NCBI GenBank assembly: GCA_020630115.1
Contig: JAHDCA010000064.1
Span: forward strand, 1-5,569
Length of the DNA stretch: 5,569 nucleotides
Reading direction: 5' to 3'
Origin: Candidatus Dojkabacteria bacterium
GTDB lineage: Bacteria; Patescibacteriota; Dojkabacteria; SC72; JAHDCA01
A program made the translations under genes and the position numbers. Shown here in pieces: positions 1 through 5,522 of the stretch. Every line of letters begins with the position of its first letter. The first letter of the stretch is position 1. The notes beneath the pieces are model-generated. The model did no database searches and was not told the DNA's origin. It saw nothing but the letters and a program-made list of their open reading frames with translations.

Positions 1-72
1 GAACCTCACTACAAATATTGTAAAGCCAATTGCCACAAGTAGAACCGAGACCATAAATACAGTAAAAATCAT
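1..72 (-). CDS. N-terminal start of a putative membrane protein (cut by window edge)
   Basis: Only the first 24 codons are in the window, from an ATG at 72. They read as an almost unbroken hydrophobic stretch (M-I-F-T-V-F-M-V-S-V-L-L-V-A-I-G-F and on to V-V-R-F), which looks like a transmembrane helix or signal anchor. The frame stays open to the window edge, and no ATG, GTG or TTG lies upstream in frame before a stop. It lies 65 bases after the stop of the LytR_C gene on the same strand, so it may be the next gene of the same unit. GGAG sits only one base before the ATG, too close for a normal ribosome site; a second ATG at 54 is possible. No function can be assigned from so little sequence. 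Confidence 0.4.
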   Translation of the reverse strand, partial: MIFTVFMVSVLLVAIGFTIFVVRF

Positions 73-137
73 ACTCCAGAATACTATTTTTAAAGTAAAT
101 TTACAATTTCCAATGCAAGAATTCTCAATCCAACATG

Positions 138-1328
138 CTAATCTAGATCACTACCTATTAGCATCACGACATCTCCTGTTGTTAAAAACTCAGGCCTACC
201 CTCAACGATATCCCAATCAATCTCACTAAAATAATCGTCTAAAAAATTCACAGTATCGCCAAACTTCTCAAGATCACTAGTATAGATTTTACTCTTAGAG
301 ACGTTATCTTTTGCGTTATCAACCCTGATGACAAAACAACACGACTTTTGAACATACCCTCTATACTGACCCGCTAGACCTGACTTTGTAGACCCGTTAA
401 ATATCTCGACTTTAGCTTGCTCAGAGCGGACAAGATTCGGAATAACTTGCTGAGATTTTTGTTGGATAAAATTTGTGTATTTGTATGACTTTATAAAGTT
501 AACATCCTGCCCATTAGCTAAAGTCTCTACTTCGGCAACTGAAAGTGGTACTGTCACAATATCTTGAGTCGAATTCAACAAGTCAATCTTCGACTGAATC
601 TCAAGATTAGAAAAGTTAGATTTCAACCCGTTAGAGCTCATAAAATCCAAAAACGATCTTTCACCTAATACCCCTTCATATATTATGTAATTATTAATTT
701 TAATACCTACCAATTTTTCAAGTTCAAAAAGCACCATATCATCTACAAGCACAGAATCTTTAATATTATTAGCAAAGCGGGGAAGATTACGGATACTTAT
801 ATCCCTCTGCTGGGTATAGGTCTCAAAATAAAAGTCAGGGTTAAACTCGAACACACTAAGCTCCCCATTATCAACGTTGTTTACCAACACTCTGAATTCT
901 AAAACTTTTTCATCCTCAACCCTAAGGAAGTATGTTGAACTAACACCTTGCGATGCTTTAATATCAATCAGATTAGTCTCTATCTCGGGTGTTGGGTTGA
1001 ACGAGATTGATGTAAAAGCCTCTCCAAAATAAACCCCAACCCCACCTAGACTAACTAACATAACCAAAATTAGAAATACCTTCAAGAAGCCTAAATAATC
1101 ACGTTTCTTTGGGGACTTAGCTCTTCCCCTTCCTCTAGTGTTAGATTTCTTCGATGATTTTGCTTTAATAGACCCACGACTTTTCTTAAAGCCCTTCCTT
1201 TTCTTCTTCTTATTAATATTTGAAAATATACTCTTCAAGAAAAGTCCAAACCTTACTGGAGAAAAAAGTCCTAGAAATTGTTGAATTGGTGACTTTCTTT
1301 TACTTTTTGAATATTTTTTTCTTGCCAT
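138..1328 (-). CDS. Membrane-anchored LytR_C-domain protein with long basic N-terminal tail
   Basis: The product is 396 residues from ATG 1328. Residues 1-78 are strongly basic and Ser/Lys/Arg-rich and should lie in the cytoplasm. One transmembrane helix follows (about 79-101), so the remainder is probably outside the membrane. Residues 307-396 match the LytR_C domain: V-E-I-F-N-G-S at the start, then G-L-A-G, ending V-V-M-L-I-G-S-D. That domain usually sits behind LytR-CpsA-Psr (LCP) domains, which attach glycopolymers to peptidoglycan. The middle region contains a stretch reminiscent of LCP (L-V-G-I-K-I-N-N-Y-I-I-Y), but I see no LCP catalytic arginines, so transferase activity is doubtful. 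A TTG at 1361 would add 11 residues; the ATG is preferred because the basic tail begins there and the overlap with the upstream pseudouridine synthase gene is smaller (29 rather than 62 bases). No Shine-Dalgarno site is visible, so translational coupling is likely. An envelope role is inferred. Confidence 0.8.
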   Translation of the reverse strand: MARKKYSKSKRKSPIQQFLGLFSPVRFGLFLKSIFSNINKKKKRKGFKKSRGSIKAKSSKKSNTRGRGRAKSPKKRDYLGFLKVFLILVMLVSLGGVGVYFGEAFTSISFNPTPEIETNLIDIKASQGVSSTYFLRVEDEKVLEFRVLVNNVDNGELSVFEFNPDFYFETYTQQRDISIRNLPRFANNIKDSVLVDDMVLFELEKLVGIKINNYIIYEGVLGERSFLDFMSSNGLKSNFSNLEIQSKIDLLNSTQDIVTVPLSVAEVETLANGQDVNFIKSYKYTNFIQQKSQQVIPNLVRSEQAKVEIFNGSTKSGLAGQYRGYVQKSCCFVIRVDNAKDNVSKSKIYTSDLEKFGDTVNFLDDYFSEIDWDIVEGRPEFLTTGDVVMLIGSDLD

Positions 1329-2184
1329 TACGATCTGTGAAGGATAAGTATACTGACTCAAGTGATATATTCAAACTCCCACCCAATTTACCTTTACTAT
1401 ATAGATCATCACCTTTAATTGTATAGCCTAAATATTTAAGACTAGCTCTAATCTGATGCATCCTCCCGGTTTCAATCTTCACTAAAACCTCATTAACATC
1501 AGTGAAAACAATAAAAGATAAAGATGATTTTGCCTTACCAACTTTAACTTTCTCAAAGATATTTCTCTTACGATTTTGGGGATCACGCCTAATAAACCCC
1601 TCAACACGTTCTCCGATTTCCTCGAATCCTTCAAGAAATTGCTCAATAGAAGCTTCAATCGTAGATTCAACTTCCTGATCAATGATTGCTTTATAGATCT
1701 TATCAACTGTGTGCTCTTCAAATTGTTTTTTTAGCTCTAACTGACTAGAACGATTCTTCGCGATAACCATAAATCCTCCAACACCCTTATCCAAACGATG
1801 AACGATACCCGCACGTTCAACTTCAGGATCGAAGCTATCCCCCAAGTAACCCTTAATGTAATTTGCAATAGTTCCTTCATCATTACCGATACCGGGATGC
1901 ACAACAACTCCATGTGGCTTATTAATAACTAAAGTGTCATCATCTTCTTGGACAATCCAACTCTCAAAATCCTTACTAACCTGAGGCTGTATCCACTGCG
2001 ATATACTCTTTGTGACTTCTGAAAGAGCATTCTCAAACCCCTTTAGATCAAACCGATCTTGAACCTTCTCGAAATCTGCAGATGGCTTCAAACCAATCTT
2101 CTTAATTGCCTTAGCGACTTGTGATCTAGAAGCATTCCCTATCTCTTGTGAATTATTTTCCAGTAAATATTTGTCTAATCTCAT
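1300..2184 (-). CDS. rluD: RluA-family pseudouridine synthase with S4 domain (RluD-like)
   Basis: This cytoplasmic enzyme is expected to convert uridines of 23S rRNA to pseudouridine. At 294 residues it is close to the usual length for S4-containing RluC/RluD proteins. Residues 2-31 are the start of an S4 RNA-binding domain (R-L-D-K-Y-L-L, then A-S-R-S-Q-V-A). The catalytic domain follows: N-K-P-H-G-V-V-V-H-P-G at 88-98, the catalytic motif G-I-V-H-R-L-D-K at 126-133 with Asp132 as nucleophile, and G-R-M-H-Q-I-R at 240-246. After H-R-L-D-K the usual D-T-S-G is replaced by G-V-G-G, and the S4 domain lacks a clear V-N-G turn. The start overlaps the end of lspA by 32 bases without a Shine-Dalgarno site, suggesting coupled translation. 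lspA followed by such a gene is a known arrangement (lspA-ylyB in Bacillus). The family is certain; the exact rRNA target, and therefore the symbol, is tentative. Confidence 0.93.
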   Translation of the reverse strand: MRLDKYLLENNSQEIGNASRSQVAKAIKKIGLKPSADFEKVQDRFDLKGFENALSEVTKSISQWIQPQVSKDFESWIVQEDDDTLVINKPHGVVVHPGIGNDEGTIANYIKGYLGDSFDPEVERAGIVHRLDKGVGGFMVIAKNRSSQLELKKQFEEHTVDKIYKAIIDQEVESTIEASIEQFLEGFEEIGERVEGFIRRDPQNRKRNIFEKVKVGKAKSSLSFIVFTDVNEVLVKIETGRMHQIRASLKYLGYTIKGDDLYSKGKLGGSLNISLESVYLSFTDRNGKKKIFKK

Positions 2185-2470
2185 AAATGTATATTGATAA
2201 ACCAGTTACTACTATTATATCAGCGATATTGAAGTTAATGTTCATAATGCTGATAAAATCACAAACACCGCCTCCTCTCAATACTCTCTCGATTAGATTA
2301 ATAAATGCTCCAGTAATCATCAATCTGGAAGATAACCGACTCTTATCTGTAAAATATATCAAAACAATTATTGCAAATATATTTAACAAAAAACCCCAAT
2401 CGCTAGCAAAGCCAAAGGCTACGCCTTGGTTGATAATACAACTTTTATCAAAAGGAGAGATCACTTCCAT
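2153..2470 (-). CDS. lspA: Signal peptidase II, N-terminally short
   Basis: This membrane aspartyl protease should cut the signal peptide from diacylglyceryl-modified prolipoproteins. Family motifs are clear in the 105 residues: N-Q-G-V-A-F-G at 14-20, G-A-F-I-N-L-I-E-R at 54-62, G-G-V-C-D-F at 67-72 and F-N-I-A-D at 80-84. Asp71 and Asp84 correspond to the catalytic pair. Typical LspA proteins are about 150-170 residues and begin with a transmembrane helix and a D-Q-x-x-K motif; both are absent here. In-frame extension upstream gives only nine codons before a TAG (2498-2500), so the missing helix is not simply a mis-chosen start. A GAGAGGA site 8 bases before the ATG supports the start. Asp of the usual N-L-I-D-R is Glu61. 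The gene follows the seven-helix protein after 5 bases and overlaps the pseudouridine synthase gene by 32. Confidence 0.9.
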   Translation of the reverse strand: MEVISPFDKSCIINQGVAFGFASDWGFLLNIFAIIVLIYFTDKSRLSSRLMITGAFINLIERVLRGGGVCDFISIMNINFNIADIIVVTGLSIYIYEIRQIFTGK

Positions 2471-2475
2471 ATAGA

Positions 2476-3348
2476 CTATCCTCTCAGGCTCCCGATCCTA
2501 GAGACCTTGTTCATAAGATTCATCTTTGTAGCACCAGGAGGCAGATCAGATGGGTCAACTTCCTCAACCGTTGCTGGACCACTAGAGTTGCGAGGTAAAT
2601 CAAAGATATATGAGAAAACTATCAATGCAAGCACACCTAAAGTCATATAAACGTGTGCCCTATCATAACTAACAACATCTTTAGACAAAATAACGAACCA
2701 AAGTAGATACCCACTACCAACTACAACTGTAACTCTAAGATAGTTAACAACCCTCTTAGCTGTCTTTGGAGAATCATACATCAAAGTCCTTACAGCTCTT
2801 ATCATAAAGGCTATAACAGCACTTAAAAATATAAACATACCACCACCTACAATTAACGAGCTATCACTACTTTGAGCACCAAAGATAGCTAATGTGATCC
2901 CCAACATCAGGTTACTACAGTACATAATGCTTGAAATTATCTTTCGAATTCGAATCTTCTTTATCACCATTGCCCAAACAACAAGACATAAAATCAGCAT
3001 GAAATACATCCCAGTAAAAAGAAAACCCAGATCATTAAAATTAAGAAAAGACCATGGCAGCAGCCTAAAGAAGTAATACTCACTTCCGTACTTCTCATAA
3101 GGTGCAAGTGAGAAACCGTATAAATTATATAGATCTAGATTGGCGAGTACGTACATCAATCTGCCATACAGAACCATCAAGATACTACTACCAAACCATA
3201 AGTCTAAAATAGAATTAACTTCCTCTTCACGATTTCTATTCCAGAACCAAAACAGATAAGTTCCAATAAGGAAGATTATCAAAAGTAGCCAACCAGCTCC
3301 CAAAAAACCAATTAAATCATTTATCTTTCCTTGAACGTTAATATCCAT
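2476..3348 (-). CDS. Seven-helix membrane protein, possibly a divergent Lgt-like protein
   Basis: The 290-residue product has about seven hydrophobic helices (roughly 16-36, 47-69, 106-130, 137-157, 163-185, 204-222 and 232-250) and a soluble C-terminal tail of about 40 residues. I do not recognise the family with certainty. Three points suggest a remote relation to prolipoprotein diacylglyceryl transferase (Lgt): seven helices, a similar size, and a second helix reading L-Y-G-R-L-M-Y-V-L, which resembles the G-A-R-L-x-Y-V-L of Lgt. Its place immediately upstream of lspA, the next enzyme of the lipoprotein pathway, fits. Against this, the H-G-G and G-R-x-G-N motifs of Lgt are not visible, so it may be inactive or unrelated. 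No Shine-Dalgarno site precedes the ATG, but a TATAAT hexamer lies 10 bases upstream of it. It follows the zinc-ribbon gene after 56 bases. Confidence 0.8.
   Translation of the reverse strand: MDINVQGKINDLIGFLGAGWLLLIIFLIGTYLFWFWNRNREEEVNSILDLWFGSSILMVLYGRLMYVLANLDLYNLYGFSLAPYEKYGSEYYFFRLLPWSFLNFNDLGFLFTGMYFMLILCLVVWAMVIKKIRIRKIISSIMYCSNLMLGITLAIFGAQSSDSSLIVGGGMFIFLSAVIAFMIRAVRTLMYDSPKTAKRVVNYLRVTVVVGSGYLLWFVILSKDVVSYDRAHVYMTLGVLALIVFSYIFDLPRNSSGPATVEEVDPSDLPPGATKMNLMNKVSRIGSLRG
2479..2485 (-). promoter_or_regulatory. Shine-Dalgarno site of lspA
   Basis: GAGAGGA on the minus strand lies 8 bases before the ATG of lspA and inside the last codons of the upstream membrane-protein gene. It supports the unusually late start of this short LspA. 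Confidence 0.6.
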
Positions 3349-3358
3349 TTACTCGGTA

Positions 3359-3364
3359 ATTATA
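3359..3364 (-). promoter_or_regulatory. Putative -10 element, leaderless start of the seven-helix gene
   Basis: A perfect TATAAT on the minus strand sits 10 bases before the ATG at 3348, in the 56-base gap after the zinc-ribbon gene. Transcription would begin 3-4 bases before the ATG. No convincing -35 hexamer is seen at 16-18 bases, so this could be a chance match in AT-rich DNA. Confidence 0.35.
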
Positions 3365-3404
3365 CCTTAATATAAGACAACTTCGAATCTAAAGCCTATA
3401 CTGA

Positions 3405-4268
3405 CTATGCTCTAGAAGGCTTCAAATCATCATCACTTACCTCGCTAATGTTCGAGTTAGCATCATCTAACTCAATTTCATTTCCGTTATCGTTACCAGT
3501 TGAGGACTTTGAGTTATTAACCTTCCCCTTCTTCGAGCTTTTCTTTTGAAGCTTCTTAGCTTCTTTCTTAGCCTTCTTTTTTGCTTGCTTACTCATTTCC
3601 TCACTTACCTCTTGATCATCTTCAACATCAAACTCATCAATATCTTTAACTCTCCTCCTAGATGCTATTGCTTCTTTGGGGTATGAGAATGCCTTTGAGA
3701 TACCGTTAATAACAAACTTCCCGACTCTATCTGCGAAAGAGAGCTTAACTTCTCCCTCGCTTTCAATTGTCTCTGAATAACCCATATCATCATGGATCTC
3801 AGTAGCACTTGATTTATCTTCATGCGCACAATACGCACAGAAGATCCAATTTTTATCGATCATTACTTCACAACCTGGGCACTTCTTCTTAATATCATGC
3901 CCACATCTTGGACAATTCACGAAACCTGGCTCTAAAGCGTATTCACATTTCTCACAATCTTGTAAATCCCTTGTTTCATAAAGAAGGTATCTTCTCTCAA
4001 GATCTTGCCAAAAGTCATCTCCGACATACTCTTCAGGGCGAATCATTAAGTAGATGAAATAGCCTAGGATATTACCAAAAAGCACTAAAAGTACACATGC
4101 AATCTGAAAGAACAGGTTATCAGTCCTTCTACTTATGTCTTTCCATACATTCCAAACAACTAAAAGCCATATGATAACCAATGCAGTTATCAAAATCCTT
4201 ATAACCATATCGAAATCTATCTTCACAACTCCTTCAAAGATATTAATAATCAGTTCTTCTAAATTCAT
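3405..4268 (-). CDS. Membrane protein with double zinc ribbon and charged C-terminal tail
   Basis: The product is 287 residues from ATG 4268. Two transmembrane helices (about 22-42 and 53-76) resemble the small hairpin of PLD-nuclease N-terminal-type proteins: W-x-x-W, then R-R-T-D-N, then G-N-I-L-G-Y-F-I-Y-L-M-I-R-P. A double zinc ribbon follows with four C-x2-C knuckles: Cys105/108, 119/122, 130/133 and 144/147, enough to bind two zinc ions. After a linker, residues of about 215-250 are Lys/Ala-rich and probably helical, and the last 30 or so are acidic. Topology would put the ribbon and tail in the cytoplasm, where the tail could bind nucleic acid or ribosomes; that is inference. A TTG at 4286 would add six residues, but AAGGA lies 9 bases before ATG 4268, so the ATG is preferred. 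It appears to be the first gene of the unit that continues into lspA. Precise function is unknown. Confidence 0.85.
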   Translation of the reverse strand: MNLEELIINIFEGVVKIDFDMVIRILITALVIIWLLVVWNVWKDISRRTDNLFFQIACVLLVLFGNILGYFIYLMIRPEEYVGDDFWQDLERRYLLYETRDLQDCEKCEYALEPGFVNCPRCGHDIKKKCPGCEVMIDKNWIFCAYCAHEDKSSATEIHDDMGYSETIESEGEVKLSFADRVGKFVINGISKAFSYPKEAIASRRRVKDIDEFDVEDDQEVSEEMSKQAKKKAKKEAKKLQKKSSKKGKVNNSKSSTGNDNGNEIELDDANSNISEVSDDDLKPSRA

Positions 4269-4277
4269 TTTCCCAAT

Positions 4278-4282
4278 TCCTT
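4278..4282 (-). promoter_or_regulatory. Shine-Dalgarno site of the zinc-ribbon gene
   Basis: AAGGA on the minus strand is 9 bases before the ATG at 4268. It favours that start over the in-frame TTG at 4286, which would place this site inside the coding region. Confidence 0.6.
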
Positions 4283-4365
4283 TCAAATTAATTAGTCTTT
4301 ATCAATCCTTGCTCTTTAATACGCTTTTCCGCACAAAAAAGTAACAATTTTTAAATTCTTAATTC

Positions 4366-4394
4366 ATTATGAACTCTAAATCCCAAAATCACAA
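4366..4394 (-). promoter_or_regulatory. Putative promoter of the zinc-ribbon gene
   Basis: On the minus strand TTGTGA (4394-4389, four of six to the -35 consensus) and CATAAT (4371-4366, five of six to the -10) are 17 bases apart. Transcription would start near 4359 and leave a leader of about 90 bases before ATG 4268. A separate TATAAT at 4428-4423 has no matching -35. The rest of the roughly 200-base gap between this gene and the tRNA shows no open reading frame of note and no clear terminator. Confidence 0.3.
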
Positions 4395-4483
4395 TCAAAA
4401 TTCCTGATTAATCACATTAACCATTATATAAGTCATTTATCAGCCGCGACTCGGAAATTATCCAAATCAAAAGTTCTAAAGAG

Positions 4484-4568
4484 TAGTCAAGGAGGGAATC
4501 GAACCCTCACTCCCTTAACGAGAACCGGATTTTGAGTCCGGCGCGTCTGCCAGTTCCGCCACTTGACC
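4484..4568 (-). tRNA. tRNA-Leu (anticodon CAA)
   Basis: The 85-base gene folds as a class II tRNA. The acceptor stem pairs GGTCAAG (4568-4562) with CTTGACT (4491-4485), with one G·U at the end and discriminator A at 4484. The D-arm reads GCGGAACTGGCAGACGCGC. The anticodon stem CCGGA/TCCGG holds the loop CTCAAAA, giving anticodon CAA, which reads UUG leucine codons. A long variable arm (TTCTC, GTTAA, GGGAG) is typical of tRNA-Leu, and the T-arm is GAGGG-TTCGATT-CCCTC. The CCA end is not encoded (CTC follows the discriminator), so it must be added after transcription. The gene stands alone between two protein genes. Confidence 0.96.
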
Positions 4569-4598
4569 GTGATCACAGATTAGTGTGAATATGAGGAT

Positions 4599-4626
4599 AT
4601 TATATATGAATATCTTTTTTAGTAAA
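4599..4626 (-). promoter_or_regulatory. Putative promoter of tRNA-Leu
   Basis: On the minus strand TTTACT (4626-4621, four of six to the -35) and a perfect TATAAT (4604-4599) are 16 bases apart. Transcription would start near 4592, about 24 bases before the mature tRNA 5' end. The -10 lies within an AT-rich inverted repeat (GATATT/AATATC, 4596-4614). Confidence 0.5.
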
Positions 4627-4671
4627 ACCTTCTACATCTACTATACTCACCTTCCAGCACTCTATATCCAC

Positions 4672-5415
4672 TCAAAAGTTATCAACCTCAACTATGATTT
4701 CCTCAAAACTAGGATTAAAAAGCTTTCTTTCGTTTTTTGACAGATCTAGGTACTCATTAATCTTAATGATCTCAGAATCAAAGCTTTCCTTTGACTCAAA
4801 TGGATTAGTAACATATCGTCCCAAATCAGACTCTTTAACCCAACGGTAATCTCCCTCCATTGATCCCACCAACTCCCCAGTCGGGTTTAAAACCACACAA
4901 AAGTACATGAATTTATCTTCCAAGATTTCTCTAGTGGACTTATCGAGGACCACGTAATGCTTAATCCATGTCGGTTTCGGAGTCCCACAAAGATTTGCCT
5001 CTTCTTCTAGCTCTCGTGCTCCTGCCACCTCAAGCGTCTCACCCCATTCTACCTTAGCAGTTGGCCAGCCCTGGCACCCGTAAAACGGTGACTTTAACCT
5101 TGTATATATTAAGTACTCTCTTAATCCTTCGGCAGTAATACGGACAGGACACATGCCAATAGACACCTTAGCCTGCTTTATAAATCTTTTGTTAACTAGG
5201 TCTGTCTGGTTTGCAATATACTTTCCCTTACTACTTAAGGAATAGTATTTCCCTCTGTGTTCAACCAACCCTTGCCCTTTTAATTGATTTAGGTGGAAAT
5301 TCAGTTGGTTATTTTCTAATTCCGGACTTGGACGTAGCTCAGTGTAACTTAAACTTTGTCCGTATAGCAACTTTTGTAGAATTTGAATCTGAATCTTGTG
5401 TATTTTTCCATCCAT
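4672..5415 (-). CDS. Winged-helix–Nudix fusion protein
   Basis: The product is 247 residues. Residues 1-70 look like a winged helix-turn-helix domain: a helical start (K-I-H-K-I-Q-I-Q-I-L-Q-K-L-L), a recognition-like helix (N-F-H-L-N-Q-L-K), then a wing ending Y-Y-S-L-S-S-K-G-K. Residues of about 83-220 form a Nudix hydrolase domain with its box at 120-142: A-K-V-E-W-G-E, then A-R-E-L-E-E-E-A-N-L. The metal-binding R-E-x-x-E-E core (Arg134, Glu135, Glu138, Glu139) is intact; the first Gly of the box is Ala120 and the last is Asn141. Nudix enzymes hydrolyse nucleoside diphosphates linked to another group; the substrate here is unknown. It could be a metabolite-sensing regulator, as NrtR is, although NrtR has the domains in the opposite order. 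The ATG has no Shine-Dalgarno site but has TATAAT 9 bases upstream. It is divergent from the gene at 5523. Confidence 0.9.
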   Translation of the reverse strand: MDGKIHKIQIQILQKLLYGQSLSYTELRPSPELENNQLNFHLNQLKGQGLVEHRGKYYSLSSKGKYIANQTDLVNKRFIKQAKVSIGMCPVRITAEGLREYLIYTRLKSPFYGCQGWPTAKVEWGETLEVAGARELEEEANLCGTPKPTWIKHYVVLDKSTREILEDKFMYFCVVLNPTGELVGSMEGDYRWVKESDLGRYVTNPFESKESFDSEIIKINEYLDLSKNERKLFNPSFEEIIVEVDNF

Positions 5416-5424
5416 ATATTTAGC

Positions 5425-5430
5425 ATTATA
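5425..5430 (-). promoter_or_regulatory. Putative -10 element, leaderless start of the Nudix gene
   Basis: A perfect TATAAT on the minus strand lies 9 bases before the ATG at 5415, so the transcript would have almost no leader. No -35 hexamer is recognisable at 16-18 bases. The absence of a Shine-Dalgarno site at this ATG agrees with leaderless translation. Confidence 0.4.
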
Positions 5431-5449
5431 ACTTATATAACTGATTTTA

Positions 5450-5512
5450 TACTCTTTAGTAAATCCTCCCAGGCAAGCCCACCTGCCTCCCTGGGTAGCT
5501 ATTTATTGAGTA
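5450..5512. repeat. GC-rich composite palindrome between divergent genes
   Basis: A GC-rich core stands out from AT-rich surroundings. CCCAGG (5468-5473) can pair with CCTGGG (5490-5495), or alternatively AGGCA (5471-5475) with TGCCT (5484-5488) around an 8-base loop. The flanks continue the dyad: TAAAT (5460-5464) with ATTTA (5501-5505) and TACTC (5450-5454) with GAGTA (5508-5512). There is also a near-direct repeat, CCTCCCAGG (5465-5473) and CCTCCCTGG (5486-5494). It lies between the -10 elements of two divergent genes, so it might be an operator, an interspersed hairpin repeat, or both. Its function is not known. Confidence 0.55.
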
Positions 5513-5516
5513 AAAT
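5511..5516 (+). promoter_or_regulatory. Putative -10 element of the rightmost gene
   Basis: TAAAAT (five of six to the -10 consensus) lies 6 bases before the ATG at 5523, which would put the transcription start on or next to the start codon. No -35 hexamer is evident; its place is taken by the GC-rich palindrome. Confidence 0.3.
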
Positions 5517-5522
5517 ACACCC

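Noticed and set aside
1220..1426. Open plus-strand frame over the junction of the LytR_C and pseudouridine synthase genes
   Set aside because: It is antisense to two supported genes and has an unremarkable composition.
2187..2474. Open plus-strand frame antisense to lspA
   Set aside because: It mirrors the conserved lspA gene almost exactly and shows no recognisable motif or ribosome site.
2471..2497. Upstream extension or frameshift restoring the missing N-terminus of LspA
   Set aside because: The in-frame extension is only nine codons before a TAG, and the DNA beyond it encodes the intact end of the upstream membrane protein.
4405..4414. Ten-base palindrome TGATTAATCA upstream of the zinc-ribbon gene
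   Set aside because: It is short and AT-rich, so likely by chance; no second copy is seen nearby.
4569..4576. Palindrome GTGATCAC directly 5' of the tRNA
   Set aside because: Eight bases is within chance expectation, and no link with tRNA processing can be shown.
4596..4614. Inverted repeat GATATT/AATATC followed by six T on the plus strand, like a weak terminator
   Set aside because: No plus-strand gene ends there, the stem is pure AT apart from its ends, and it overlaps the likely tRNA -10.
4672..5415. Possible recoding of UGA as glycine, known in some Patescibacteria (Gracilibacteria, Absconditabacteria)
   Set aside because: The Nudix gene ends naturally with TGA, and no gene in the window needs an internal TGA.
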